Assembly: GCA_029532625.1 (NCBI GenBank) | Contig: JARFXM010000005.1 | Location: 1,240,001-1,304,000 of the forward strand | DNA length: 64,000 bases | Direction of reading: 5' to 3' | Source of the DNA: Lomentospora prolificans | Lineage: Eukaryota; Ascomycota; Sordariomycetes; Microascales; Microascaceae | Shown: one piece after another, positions 1 through 11,051 of the stretch | How the letters are laid out: each line of letters starts with the position of its first letter | Position numbering within the stretch: the stretch's first letter is position 1 | The notes under the pieces: model-generated | Told to the model about the DNA's origin: nothing | Databases searched by the model: none | The model's input: only the letters and a program-made list of their open reading frames with translations | Position numbers and translations under genes: made by a program

Positions 1-818
1 GCGACACAAGACGTTGGCTCCTATACGAGGTAATGTGTTCGGTGAATGGAAGATTAAACGAATGGGGTTGCTTTCGATTATCCCTGATTTGAGGGGTTCT
101 CTTCATTCAAAGCAAGCCGCCTCGCAACCTCGAACGGAGCGGTGGATGACTCCCGTCCAGCCGCCCTGCAACCAGGACAGACCGTCATGGAGATTGGTCC
201 TGTGTGGGGTGGCTGAGCACAGGGGGGTTGGATCAATTTGATGGATGTCACATTGATCTGTTCAACGTTCTGTACTAACCAGGAATCAATTGATTGATAC
301 CTGCGGCAGACGATGATGCTTGTTAGTGTTACTAGTAATTTAAGAGGAAGGTACCTGGATCCTTCCCCAAATTTACTGGGCCCAGCAGGTACCGTGCGCT
401 CTTGCATCGCCGTGCTTTTGAACCGTGCGATTTGAACTGATATTGATCGATTAGCGCCGCGCCTGCAGAACCTAAACCCAAACCAAACTGGCCTGGGCCC
501 CTCCTTCACTGATCTGCCTCATACCCCCTTGTCATCCCTTGTCATTGATTCGATTGTGCTGCTGTTGCTGCTGGCTGGCTGGGGGCTAATATCAACCAGA
601 GCCGACCTCCTCCATCAATTCTTGACCCCCCCCTTGTCCTCCCTTGAAGCCATCCTGTCCTGGAATCAATCCCGACCTCGTCGTGAAGCTCTTTGTCCAG
701 CTTGACAACCCATCTCAGCTCACAGTCTCACCTACTTATCTCCCATCTCGACCGTCCCCATTTCATCCGATTGAAGCTTGTTTTCCCAGCTCAGCTCCAT
801 CCAGCCACAGCCGCCATC
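1..818. other. Gene-free upstream region of the Ala/Pro-rich gene
   Basis: No convincing coding sequence. The last 300 bases are pyrimidine-rich (runs of C and CT, for example around 628-640 and 730-800), as is common just before fungal transcription and translation starts. A GCTGGCTGG motif lies near 571. The open frames here have composition and residue patterns unlike a real protein, so I leave them out. Confidence 0.5.
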
Positions 819-1777
819 ATGCCCGGAATTCGTAAGTCATCGCCTTATCCCGGGCTTTATCCCTCATTCTCTCGGATCAGGGATAATAGGTTCAACCCGT
901 ATTTTGAGTCTTGGCTGGTCTATCTATTCCCGATAATATCGTCATTCATCCATCAGCGCAGCTTTTAGCGCCAATGCTCTCTCCACACTCGGCGGCTAAC
1001 GTGTTTCGCCTCTTTGGTAGCCCTCGACGCCCTCGACAACTTGGTCGGCAAGTTCAAGACCGTCTTCAAGAAGAAGGAAAAGAAGACCAAGCCCGCTGCC
1101 ACTAACGAAGCCAAGCCTGCTGAGCCCGCCGCTACCACCACTACTCCTGCCGCCGCCGAGCCTACTAAGACCGATGCCGCGGCTGCTGCTCCCGCCCCGG
1201 CTCCCGTAGCTGGTTTGTTTCATCTCTCGATCTCCAACGTTATAATAGAATCGGTCTGGTTAACATAGCCGCGGATAATAGATGCTGGCGCTGCTCCCGC
1301 TGCTCCTGCCGCTGATAAGGACGCTCCTGCTGTCGCCGCCGCGCCCGCCACTACTGACGCCCCAGCTGAGCCCGCTGCCGCTGCCGCGCCCGGTATGGAT
1401 CATCGCATATCTACAGATTCGTAAAGAACGTCTGTACTGACATGCACATTGTTTTAGCTGCCGAGGCTCCCAAGGCCGCCGAGCCCGCTGCTGCTACCGA
1501 AGCCCCCAAGGAGGCTCCCGCTGCGGCCCCCTCTGAGCCTACTCCCGCTCCCGCCGCCGAGGCTGCAGCTCCTGCAGCTCCTGAGCCTGCTGCTGAGTCT
1601 GCCCCTGCTGTCGAGGCCGCGCCCGCCGCTCCTGCTCCTGAACCCGCGGCTGCCCCTGCCCCTGCTCCTGCTACCGTTGCCACCGATGCTCCGGCTGCCC
1701 CTGCTGCTGAAGCTCCTAAGGAGGAACCGAAGGCTGAGGCTGCCGCCCCTGCTCCCGCTGCCACTCCCGCCGCCTAA
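819..1777 (+). CDS. Ala/Pro-rich low-complexity protein (211 aa, 4 exons)
   Basis: Predicted exons are 819-831, 1021-1212, 1282-1392 and 1458-1777; all phases agree and the introns (189, 69 and 65 nt) have GT..AG ends. The start ATG follows CATC in good context and opens a 13-nt first exon. Residues 1-35 are a short structured-looking head with a lysine-rich stretch (LDALDNLVGKFKTVFKKKEKK). The remaining ~175 residues are almost only Ala, Pro, Glu, Thr and Lys, with recurring APAAP/AEAPK-like units. There is no signal peptide or membrane segment, and I recognise no catalytic domain. The antisense frame over exon 4 is also open, but only because of the GCN-rich composition. Similar short-headed Ala/Pro/Glu-rich proteins occur in other Pezizomycotina (general recollection). 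Function unknown; an intrinsically disordered cytosolic protein is the safest description. Confidence 0.75.
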
Positions 1778-3701
1778 GCCTATGTTTAGGTAATTTGACG
1801 TCTTGATGAGCTCGATCACGGCTTGAGTAACGCTACTTTGGGCTCCTCGCACACGCCGTGTTTCCAAAGGGGAGAGACCATGTAGTGTTAGTCGTAATCT
1901 TGGTGGATGACTTGATGTGACAAAATTGTTGGTATCGATTTTGGACTTGATAATACCCAGGTGGGAGACGACTAGCTTAGCTTGCGGAAGTTTCTTTCAC
2001 TTTTCCTTTTATTCCCGTTTTTTATTTTATTTTTATTTTATTTATTATTATTATTATTGTTCTTTTCTGTGCTCGTAGTGCATATTCGAGACGATTCAAA
2101 TTACAAGAAATTGGAGAAGTATACTTCCGTAGCCCTGTACCACTAAAACGCCAAAGAAGGCCGTCTCCCCCTTTGATAGTGAGACATGTGGTATTAGTCG
2201 GAACCTTTTATCGCCGTCATGCTACTCTTGCAGGGTCCCGTCCCGAAAAAGGCTTGGCATGCCTGAAAGTGTGGAAACAGATTTCCTTTTCTGGATCCTC
2301 AAAGATTTCCCTTTTAAGGTGGTGGCCAGTTGCTGCCGTCATGTAGTATTTCTGGTTTACTCTCGTTACCTGAAGTCAGAGGATAGACTTGTCTGGTATT
2401 TTTCTTCTCCAACGAGTAGTTTACCAGATCATTTCATGGGAGCCTTGGATCTCCGACGTGCTTGGAAGTTCGGCGGCGTCAGTGCCGTATTCGAGAGCAG
2501 GAGTCAAGAGAGTCCCCATCAATAGTTTATCTTGCACGTAACGGAGATGAGAAACGAACGCTTAGTTGACTAGCAAATCTAACTTCACTTCCACAAGCGA
2601 AGAAACGGTTGGAAGTCCTTGGTCGATTCTGATCCTTGCACGTCTTGCATATCAATCTCTTCCCCCTCCCCGGCGTTTCCACCTCCAGTCCCCTTTCCTA
2701 CCATTTCATTTCATGGCATAGATGATCTAGCTCGTTCACTTTTTTTAAAGTGTTTCCTTTTCCAACTCCCAACCTCACCCGCCCCGCGGACTGTGCTGGG
2801 CGGGCTGTATCACTCATCGCGAGTGATCCATATCTAGTCCGTCTAACCCCCAGTATATCGTCCTACTCAGGAAGAAAATTAACCCGAGTTTGTCCCTCGA
2901 CAATGCGCAATCTGAATTGTTTCGGTAGGACGTGAGCCGAAATCAAGTATAACAAAGTATGAAAGCTCAGCGAATGGCCTGACATCCGAGCTTCATTGGG
3001 AATCACGGCCTCTTGGACATTAGCACTTCAATTACATTACGGAACTGAAGCCCCTAGGAGAAGGCGAGGAAGACAAAGAGACACGCCTGTTTCTTATTCC
3101 GCCTGGTTGGCATGGACATCTCAGAAGATATCGACACTTGGCCCACTTGTTAGTTGGTTAGGTTTACGCCTATAGAACCCACGAGCGCTAAGTATTACGT
3201 TATAAGTGGACTATTAGTCTCCGATATTGTCCAAATGCTTCCGCTTCGTTGGGTTAATGGGCGGTGGATGTGCTGAGAGACGCCGATGACTCGTTCGTTA
3301 CAGTTAGATAAGAAAACACCTTGAACACTTGCAAGATAGGTGATTTTAGTAAAGGCCTGCCGCGCTTTTGCATAAGGAACTCCCACTTTTAACCAAAAAT
3401 ACCTGGGAATGACCTTAGACTATAGCTAGAAAGGTAATTAGAATGTTGCCATGTGGAATCTTATACGATATGTTTTCAAGGCAAAATTGCAAGCGAGAAT
3501 CGAGTTTCATTGAGCCGGAGGGCGAGATTTAGATGACTAAGCAAGCATTCCGCATCAAACAGTACCGACGCCGATCGAGGAAGTAGCTCGCATTAAAGCA
3601 TCACCAGACGAACCCCAATGCTCAAAGATAGCACCTACTCTTTCATATTCCCCTCGCTTTAGGTTCCCTTGTGTTTCTCAGATATCACCTCTAGACTAAA
3701 C
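1778..3701. other. Intergenic region with AT-rich low-complexity tract
   Basis: About 1.9 kb between two genes on the same strand. Positions 2008-2058 form a T-rich (TTTTA/TTA)n low-complexity tract, probably part of the 3' flank of the Ala/Pro-rich gene. The rest holds only short frames with no recognisable protein. The PP2A-activator promoter should lie in the last few hundred bases. Confidence 0.5.
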
Positions 3702-5197
3702 ATGGAGCCCCCAGCACCACCTACGCGAACAGTCTCATTCCCCACACTTGAAGTCCTTGACCCCGCCAAACCCCACGTCTTCACCAAGCCTATGAAATGC
3801 ATCAATGAAGGTACCGATGTGGAAAGCTTTCTTGTCTCCAAAGCTTATCGAGACATTGGAATTTTCATAATGCAACTCAATAGGGCTATGTGTCCTCGAA
3901 AAGCAACCGGTCCCGGCCCGGCCCGACGCGAGACGGCGAGGACATGGACGTTGGACACATTGTCGGAGTCCTCACTACCAGCTTCTATCAAGGGACTACG
4001 AGCTTTGCTAAAGACATTAGAGGCGATGGTGGAAGAGGCACCGCCCGATCCAGGCCCTAGAAGGTTTGGGAATGTGAGTTTCAGGAAGTGGCATCAACTA
4101 GTACGGGAGAGGGCGGACGCATTGATGGACGAGTTCATCGACAAGGCAGTCCTGCAGTTTCCATCTTCCGATGATGAGGGAGAAGAGAAAGTCGGGCCGA
4201 GGGACGAGTTGAGAGCATACTTCCTAGGTGGGTTCGGCAGTGAACAAAGGTTGGATTACGGAACGGGGCACGAGCTGAGCTTTCTCGCTTTCCTGGCCTG
4301 CCTCTGGAAGCTCGGAGCTTTCAAGGATGGGAAGGACGGTGGCGATGTGGAAAGGAACTTAATCCTAGGCGTCCTTGAGCCGTAAGCCTCACATCGATAT
4401 CTCCACGTTTGAAAAAGGATGCTAATTGCAACCCAGCTATTTACACGTTATTCGGCGTGTCATTCTCACCTACACACTCGAGCCGGCAGGGTCTCATGGG
4501 GTCTGGGGTCTTGATGATCATTCATTCCTACCCTATATCTTCGGCTCTGCGCAACTCACGCGGCCGATTACGGATGATGAACCCATGCCACTGGAAGGTT
4601 CCGTTAGGGGTGCACCGAAGACTGGGGATATCGTCAAGCCCGACGTCGTGGAGCGCGAGCGTGAGAGAAATTTATACTTTTCGGCAGTCGGCTTCATAAA
4701 TGATGTGAAGAAGGGGCCATTTTGGGAACACAGCCCTATCCTCTTTGATGTCTCAGGGGTTCAGGATGGATGGGGAAAGATCAACAAGGTTTGGCTCACC
4801 CTACTCTCCGATGCCTTCAATCGACTGTCCCTAACTTTGCGAACAGGGCATGATCAAAATGTTCAACGCGGAGGTCCTTTCAAAGTTCCCTGTCGTTCAA
4901 CATTTCCCCTTTGGGTCACTCTTTTCTTTTGAAAAGGATCCTGAAGCGGCCGTTCCCACCCAGTCCATACACATGGCCAATCAACCTGCCACGGCTGCTG
5001 TGCCGTCAGGCCCTATAGGTGGCCCTCCCATGACAGGAGGGCCTCCTCCCATGGGACTAACCGGCGCTCCGTGGGCTCAACCCGGTGGTATGTCTCGGCC
5101 TACAGGACCGGGAATTCCGTATTCTCGGGTTCCTCTCGGAGGTGGAGCGAGCCAACGGCCCGGTGCGGCTAGAGGACCGCCGAGAGGCCCTACGTAA
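3702..5197 (+). CDS. RRD1: Serine/threonine-protein phosphatase 2A activator (PTPA, RRD1-type peptidyl-prolyl isomerase)
   Basis: Exons 3702-4381, 4437-4788 and 4847-5197 (460 aa) join in phase. The family signature is clear: GNVSFRKWHQLV near residue 125, then YFLGGFGSEQRLDYGTGHEL and SFLAFLACLW from about residue 172, then in exon 2 WGLDDHSFLPYIFGSAQL and in exon 3 GMIKMFNAEVLSKFPVVQHF. PTPA proteins activate and help fold the PP2A catalytic subunit and carry prolyl isomerase activity. The C-terminal ~90 residues extend beyond the PTPA fold and are rich in Pro, Gly and Met, with an APWAQP motif; such a tail is typical of the RRD1 branch rather than RRD2 (family knowledge; the assignment to RRD1 is an inference). 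The start is the first in-frame ATG after a stretch lacking any other ATG. Cytosol and nucleus expected. Confidence 0.93.
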
Positions 5198-5829
5198 GCA
5201 GTTGGAAGGTGTTTCCCAGGAACGTGGAAGTGGGAAGAGCGAGATAGCAGGTTCTCTCAATTCGCATTGTTGGATTCGGCATTTCAGAATCGACTAGTGC
5301 GACCCTTGCAGCTGGTCACGATATGTAACATGTATGAGTGTCATGAAACAAGTAGATAACACCAGACCTGGCGGTAAAACTAGGCAAAGTCAAAACCGCA
5401 AGGTATCTTTTGTGTAAATGAGTAGCCTCGCTCACCTAAGCCCTAGTTTGCAAATTGTAAGCACTCCCATGGATTTAAGACATGCATTACAAATTCTATT
5501 CCCAGGCCCAGAAAATGACGTTACGCGACCCTTGGTTGCCTATTGCAGTTTAACGCCGGGAATTAGGAAGCAGGCAGATTCCAAGAGAATGACGGAGCCG
5601 GGAGGATTGGATCCCTAGCGGCGGCCCTAAATGCGACTTGGTATGTCCGAACCGCCGGGTAGGTAAGAGTCAAAGTTTACCCTAAAAACTCCGCTACCCT
5701 GCAGTATGTATCATGTAGTATGAGGAGACTAAAGATGGTATCGTTACAATAGAATGACTCTTGGGTCTCGGATTTTTTTTTTTTTTTTGGACTCTAAGTC
5801 TATGAGATTGGGGGGCAGGTGGCGCGTTG
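5198..5829. other. Convergent 3' intergenic region with T16 tract
   Basis: Lies between the 3' ends of the PP2A activator (+) and GPI18 (-). It contains a run of 16 T at 5773-5788. No gene seen. Confidence 0.5.
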
Positions 5830-7343
5830 TTACGCCGGGGGGAGGAAGGAAGCGAAGAGGACACCCTGGATGGCGGCGTAGAGGACCATGTACATGACAA
5901 CATTCCTCGGCAGGTCACCGGATGATCTACTCGACAGGGACTGGGCTACCCAGACGTACCAGATGGGGTATGCGGAAGCGAGGCGCGTGCTAATCTGAAC
6001 GTGATAACTAAAGAGAGCGAGGAGAGCGAGTAGACCTTGGCCAAGGGAGAGAGAAAGGAGGAGGCGGTTGGAGGGTGGGGTGGAGCCAAGAGAGCTCAAG
6101 GCTGGCACGAGGGGCACAGCGGTCTTGTAGGAGGATGTAAACATGAGGGCGAGCATGGGGAACGCCAAGAAGAAGAGTGGGATGTTTCCTGGGGTCCAGT
6201 AGCGTAGAAAGCCAGTATTCCTAATCGGAAAAAGATGGGTCAGGGTCCAGCCTCTTGCTTTGAAACCGGTGTCCATCTCCGAAGCTACTCGGGATCGAAA
6301 AGAGAAGAAAAAGGGTGGGGCTCAAACGGTTCAACTTACCAGTAGTGTTCCTGAACAAAGTTGTAGATGCTTGGCACCAACTTGGTGCACCAGGGTCGGA
6401 GCCCGCCAGTGCCGGATGCGTCGGAACAGTAGCGCAGATATGCGGCGGCCTGGGGTACCACGCTCCCAAGTCCGACGAGAGCCCCGCCGACGGTTGGAGG
6501 GACCACGGCAAGGGCATGGGTCAGCCGCGGCGAACGGACGAACACGTGAAGAGCGGCGAAGAGCTCGACGACAAAGATGATACCATTCAGCATGCCATTC
6601 GTCCTGCAGGCGGTCGCGAGACCAAGGAGCGCACCGGAAAGGATTAATCCTAGACCACGGAGGATCGTGGGGTTCTCGGACGGCACGGATGCTGATGAAA
6701 CGTAGATGTTATAGCCCGCAAAGGAGAGGAAAGCAAAGAGTGACTCGGCATAAGGGGCAGATAGGAAAAGCCCAGCGGGGGACAGTACGTGAAGTAAACC
6801 CGTAGTGAGCGCTAGCCTCCCGCTGTCAGGGAAGAGGCGATGAACCAGGGAGTAGAGGACGAGCACGGTCGCGAGATGGCTCAGATGGGACACGGCAATC
6901 GCACCTAGGGCGGCCGACTTGACGGTGACCGGGGAGGGTAGGCCGAGGCGGGAGGCCAGAGGGAGGACAACCTTGGAGACAACGAAGGGCATTCCGTAGC
7001 CAAAGGCCCACTCCTGCTCGAAGACGTAGCCGCGGCTCGCCGACTGGGTGAAGTATATGGCATCCCAGCGGGTGAGTCGGGCTGCAAGAATGTCCGTCAG
7101 AGAGGAGGATGAGGCAGGGAAGGCTGATGGGGCGACATGGTCGGGTGGTAGGTTGAGGGCTAGTGAAGTGGAGGTGTCATATGATGGTGTGGTGGAGCTT
7201 CCCAAGGCGATGGCTAGAAGAAAAAGTTTCCACGCGATGAAGGACTTGACGAGGGTACTCGTATCGGAGGATCTGACTTGTCCGGGTTTGGTCATGGCTG
7301 TGTCTGGGTATCGACGACGTCGAACAAGTATCCGGGTGCTCAT
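5830..7343 (-). CDS. GPI18: GPI mannosyltransferase 2 (PIG-V family)
   Basis: Two exons on the minus strand, 7343-6340 and 6220-5830, separated by a 119-nt GT..AG intron; the joined protein is 464 aa. PIG-V/Gpi18 adds the second mannose to the glycosylphosphatidylinositol core in the ER membrane. Supporting features are the luminal motif RLTRWDAIYF (the WDA-x-Y/H-F signature of this family) near residue 90, then SPAGLFLSAPYAESLFA, ACRTNGMLNG, the EHYW..GFLRYWTPGNIP block across the splice junction, and many hydrophobic segments throughout. A second in-frame ATG 16 codons downstream would remove a basic N-terminus and is a possible alternative start. Length fits the fungal family (about 430-500 aa). 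It is convergent with the PP2A activator gene. Confidence 0.93.
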
Positions 7344-9700
7344 GCGGCTGCTAACGAGCTCAGGGGGGTAGACACTTGGTAAAGTCGGAGAGTAGCAAAT
7401 CGCGCAGGCCTAGTTGAATTTCGCAAAGTCATCGATCCATGAAAAGCGAATTGACCGCGTAGCATGGCTACAAGCTGAGGCCGGGTGCCGAACGTTGGAG
7501 TCGATGAAGATATCGAAATTTCATGCGACGTCTAAAATCGTACGCGACAGGACCGCGACTTTCCGCCTGTGCTGGGCGATCGGCAAAATCCGTTGCTATA
7601 ATAATCCGAGGCGGATCCATTGTGGGTCTGCGTCTTCAGCCCGACTTGTTTTACGGATAGTTTCCGTCTCAATGGAGAACAGACAGGAAACCGGAATCCC
7701 GCGGGACTCGAGAGAGAAGACAGATCGTTCGAGATCGATCGTTACATTTGCACAATCACAGAGGTCTCTAATTCGGGAACCATTGTAGATTTTTTTCCTT
7801 TTTTTACCTTTTTTTTTATTTTTTTTTTTTTCAGCTCGCTGGCGGGACGAGAGATGGCCTTCTGATTTAGAAGTGGGGATAGGGCCAGGTGGCTGGCGAG
7901 GGCCATAACAGCCTCGGCTGAAGACTGGAAAACATCTACTCTTCGTACGGGGAGAAAATTTGTCAACGTCTTCCGATTACAACCATGTGCGCCATCTACT
8001 ACAGACAGAGAATTTTAGCTGCTTCGGTCGACGCAAACATTCAAGGCTAAGCTGATACTAAGTGTGCTCCAGATCCAGGCGAACACGCCAAGAACTGTTT
8101 TCCACGATTGTTGACGTGAGCCCAGACGTGGTTTGCCAAGGTAGAGACAGGTTCTTTCAATGATCCAGACAGGCTAGTGTCGATGACCAAAGAATGAAGG
8201 GAGCGCTAACAATATTCAATATCGATTTGATTTCGAAGTGGTGCACCGAAGTGCATCATCAGAACATCAGCAACATCAGCAGGATGCGGTTGTGCCGAGT
8301 CTTGGCTGTTCGGCTAAGTGCAGACATCCCTTGCCAAGCCTCTCTTAAAGGGCCGGTCTGTTGAATGCACACAATCCAGATGGCCGAGGAACAGAGCCCG
8401 AGGCACCATCTAAACTTTTTGCCCCTTTGGCTTCCGCAACCCGTCGATGATTTTCGAGGTGGGTTCCCGGTGGGTTCAGGAGCCGAACACCGCAGTACAT
8501 CCACACACAACAGTTAAAGCAGCTGTATGAGTCCAGCGGCGGACGTGTCCTCGCGTGCATCTCTTCATCGAATGGTGGCCCACGGCAGTAGATGAGCTTA
8601 TCGGGCGTTGTGGGAAGAATTGGCATCCGCTCTTCTGGTAGTATCGTACGCCGGGAACATAGTATGATGCAGCAGGCTGCAGCATATCCTGACATCCATG
8701 ATAGGGTTCACTGTAGGTGGACGAGCGAGAATGGTGCGAGCATTTCAAGTCGTACGAGAGCCCCCCAAGAATCATCCAGCCTGTTTTCCAACATCGCCGA
8801 TGTTCCTCTGTAGTCAGTACATGTGAGAAACTCTGTTCTGAGGTGGGGAACTACACTGGTTCCGGCTGCTCGGACAGGTCATCCTGTGGCATCCTTGCCC
8901 AAAAAGCGGTACCTTGACGAATTGGGCAATGTACCTGGCGCTATTTGTAGTCGCCAGCCGACCAGCCCATGGCTCCTCCCTCAGTACCTGTACTACTTTC
9001 TGGTCGCCAATGCTCCGAGGCTCATGGATTGATACTGGTTGTCAGCGCAGCCGTGGTAACTCGAAAGTACTATCCATTTCAAAGCCAGTGTGAGTGTATC
9101 GAGAACGTCCTGGACACTGGGCAGATTTGAAATCTCAATCTCCGTGGCCTCGATAGTTTAAAAAAGGATTCTCCCGCTTTACTTTTTGCTATCTCTGCCA
9201 TTGGGAGCTTTGCGATCGTCATCTTGCTTCGCATTTCTGAATTTGGACAATTGCTGCCATCATCGTCCCGCACCATCAGGTCCACTTCCCAGCCCTTGCT
9301 GCCTGAGCGTTCGTTCCACGTGGTTGGTCCCTGGAGTCGCGTTCGGATCCAGCTCGCTTTGCCAGGAGTGCATCCGCCCCTCCAATATACCAGCATTACC
9401 CGTTCTTGTCACAGCCACTACAGGGCTCTTCTCCCCGGTGCTAATTAATGTCGTGCCCACCGTAGCCAGCTGCAGCAGCGGTGTCGCCACTAGTCTTACG
9501 AGGGATAATTGTCCAGTCTTCTAAGGTTGCAGCCAGCTTGAGCCCTATCCCTGGCCGGCCGCGCAAACTTCCACCCATTGAGCCGCCCGCGCCCAGCTTT
9601 CCGCACCACCCAGCCAGCAAGCTCTTCTTGATACCGCCTGTGCTGTAAGCACGGCCGGAGGCTCAGTACAACCATAGCCTGGCCACCCCCTCCTGCCTCC
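7344..9700. other. Gene-free intergenic region with T-rich tract
   Basis: About 2.4 kb with no supportable gene. Positions 7790-7831 form a T-rich tract. Open frames on the minus strand between 8259 and 8775 overlap one another in different frames and resemble no protein I know. The 3' part (from about 9500) becomes CT-rich and grades into the leader of the next gene. Confidence 0.45.
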
Positions 9701-10718
9701 CTCGCCTCTTTGGGAGTCCGCCCGCTCACGGGATAAGCTCATCGTTGGACAGAACGGCGAGCCTCACAGACCGGCCATCTGGAAAGATCTACTCACCCTT
9801 TCCGTACTTCTCGCCTCTCTCGATCGACCAAACAAAAACCAGCAGCTCACACGCCCATCGCGATCGCCAAAAAAAGCAGATTTGGCTGTCAAGTTTCACC
9901 CGCGCGCGGAACCAATTGACAGCCTAAGGGACCGCGCAAATCAGACACAAGACACAAGAGAGCCAGCAGCACTAGCTCTTGCTCAAGTGCAGACGCGCAC
10001 ACGACCTTGTGTTTCTCTTTCTTATCCAAGCTATTTCCCCACCGCTCCCAGCTCGTCGTACTCGTATTGTTCGCTTTCTCTACGCATTCCTTTTCTCTTT
10101 ACTTTCGGGCAGCTCTCCCTCTCCCTGCACGCGGTCCCCAATTCCATATCGGCTGATGAGTGTGGGATTGCTGAGGTGTACAACTGCATCGGGTCAATTG
10201 ATCTCCCTCAGCCCAACCCTGTGTTGACCGCCACGTCCGCCACGACCTGTGAGGCCTGCTTTGCCAGCAGTATAATATCATTCTGCGTCCTCCGAGCGCC
10301 GTTGGTATCTTTCCCTCGCATATCCCTTCCATCCACGCATCGGAGAGTCGGGCACCAAACCTTCCGGCGCGGCGCAATCGGACTTTTTCACACGCATCAG
10401 CCAGCCAGCTAGGGCCCCACCTCCCCATTCAAGTCCTAACGCACGTATCTTGGCTTTCCCGGACCTCCCGACTGTCTGTTGCCAGGCCCTCTGTAGTTTC
10501 TTGAAACTTGTGGGACCTTTTTTTTTACAGGAAACTTGCCTGCACTTTGGGTTTCATTTTCGGCACGTCAGTAAGGCTGCCGCTGGTCGTCAATCCGCCA
10601 TACCTTTTGGACACTTTCCCTCGGCTTGACTTGTTCTCTACCCTTGACATTTGAGGTCCGGCATCTGTTCGCCAAACTGACCTTGCACTCCTCGGGAGTT
10701 GTTGATTCTCCTACTGGC

Positions 10719-10946
10719 ATGGTAGCACACATCTCTGTATCCATTGTCGCTCTGCAAGATTATTTCACTCCATTTGTCGCCCTGTCAGCCCCTACCCCAC
10801 TGCGCACCCTGCACCTCCATCTGCATCCAGTGTCTTATCACCCTGGTCTAACTCATTATCTCCAGCTCGTCAGAGCACTCCCCGCCTTGGCCAACTACCA
10901 ACAATTCTTCTTTCCTTTTTCGAGCTCACCCTGTTCCAGCTCTTGA
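10719..10946 (+). promoter_or_regulatory. Upstream ORF (75 codons) in putative leader
   Basis: An ATG at 10719 opens a 75-codon frame that closes at 10946, ahead of the main start at 11052. It is rich in Leu, Pro, Ser and His, as expected from translated pyrimidine tracts, so it is more likely regulatory or incidental than a functional peptide. Confidence 0.25.
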
Positions 10947-11000
10947 ACTAGCCTACCCATCCGTCTTCTTCCGGAAGCTTCGGGCACGCCAAGTGGTGCT

Positions 11001-11039
11001 ATGAGGTACCTCCCTCGTCAGCCGCCTGGTGATGTTTAA
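11001..11039 (+). promoter_or_regulatory. Short upstream ORF 12 nt before the main start
   Basis: ATG at 11001 encodes the 12-residue peptide MRYLPRQPPGDV and stops at 11039. The main ATG at 11052 lies 12 nt further on. If the transcript begins upstream, this uORF would force leaky scanning or reinitiation and could damp translation of the downstream gene. Confidence 0.35.
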
Positions 11040-11051
11040 GAAGCATTCCCC

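Larger units (their letters stand above)
9701..11051 (+). other. Long pyrimidine-rich probable 5' leader / promoter
   Basis: Roughly 1.3 kb of strongly CT-rich plus strand (dense CTCT, TTTC and CCCT tracts) leading directly to the 556-aa reading frame. Such tracts usually mark promoters and 5' UTRs in filamentous fungi. Several upstream ATGs are present (near 10154, 10719 and 11001). Transcript boundaries cannot be set from sequence, and 5'-UTR introns are possible. Confidence 0.45.

Noticed and set aside
78..509. 143-codon minus-strand frame near the left end
   Set aside because: No recognisable motif; Arg/Ser/Pro-heavy composition from a stop-poor stretch.
1411..1764. Antisense Ala/Gly/Ser-rich frame over the Ala/Pro-rich gene
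   Set aside because: Open only because of GCN codons on the other strand.
9882..10412. 176-codon plus-strand frame
   Set aside because: Lies in CT-rich leader DNA; Ser/Leu/Pro composition mirrors pyrimidine tracts. Kept only as part of the leader.
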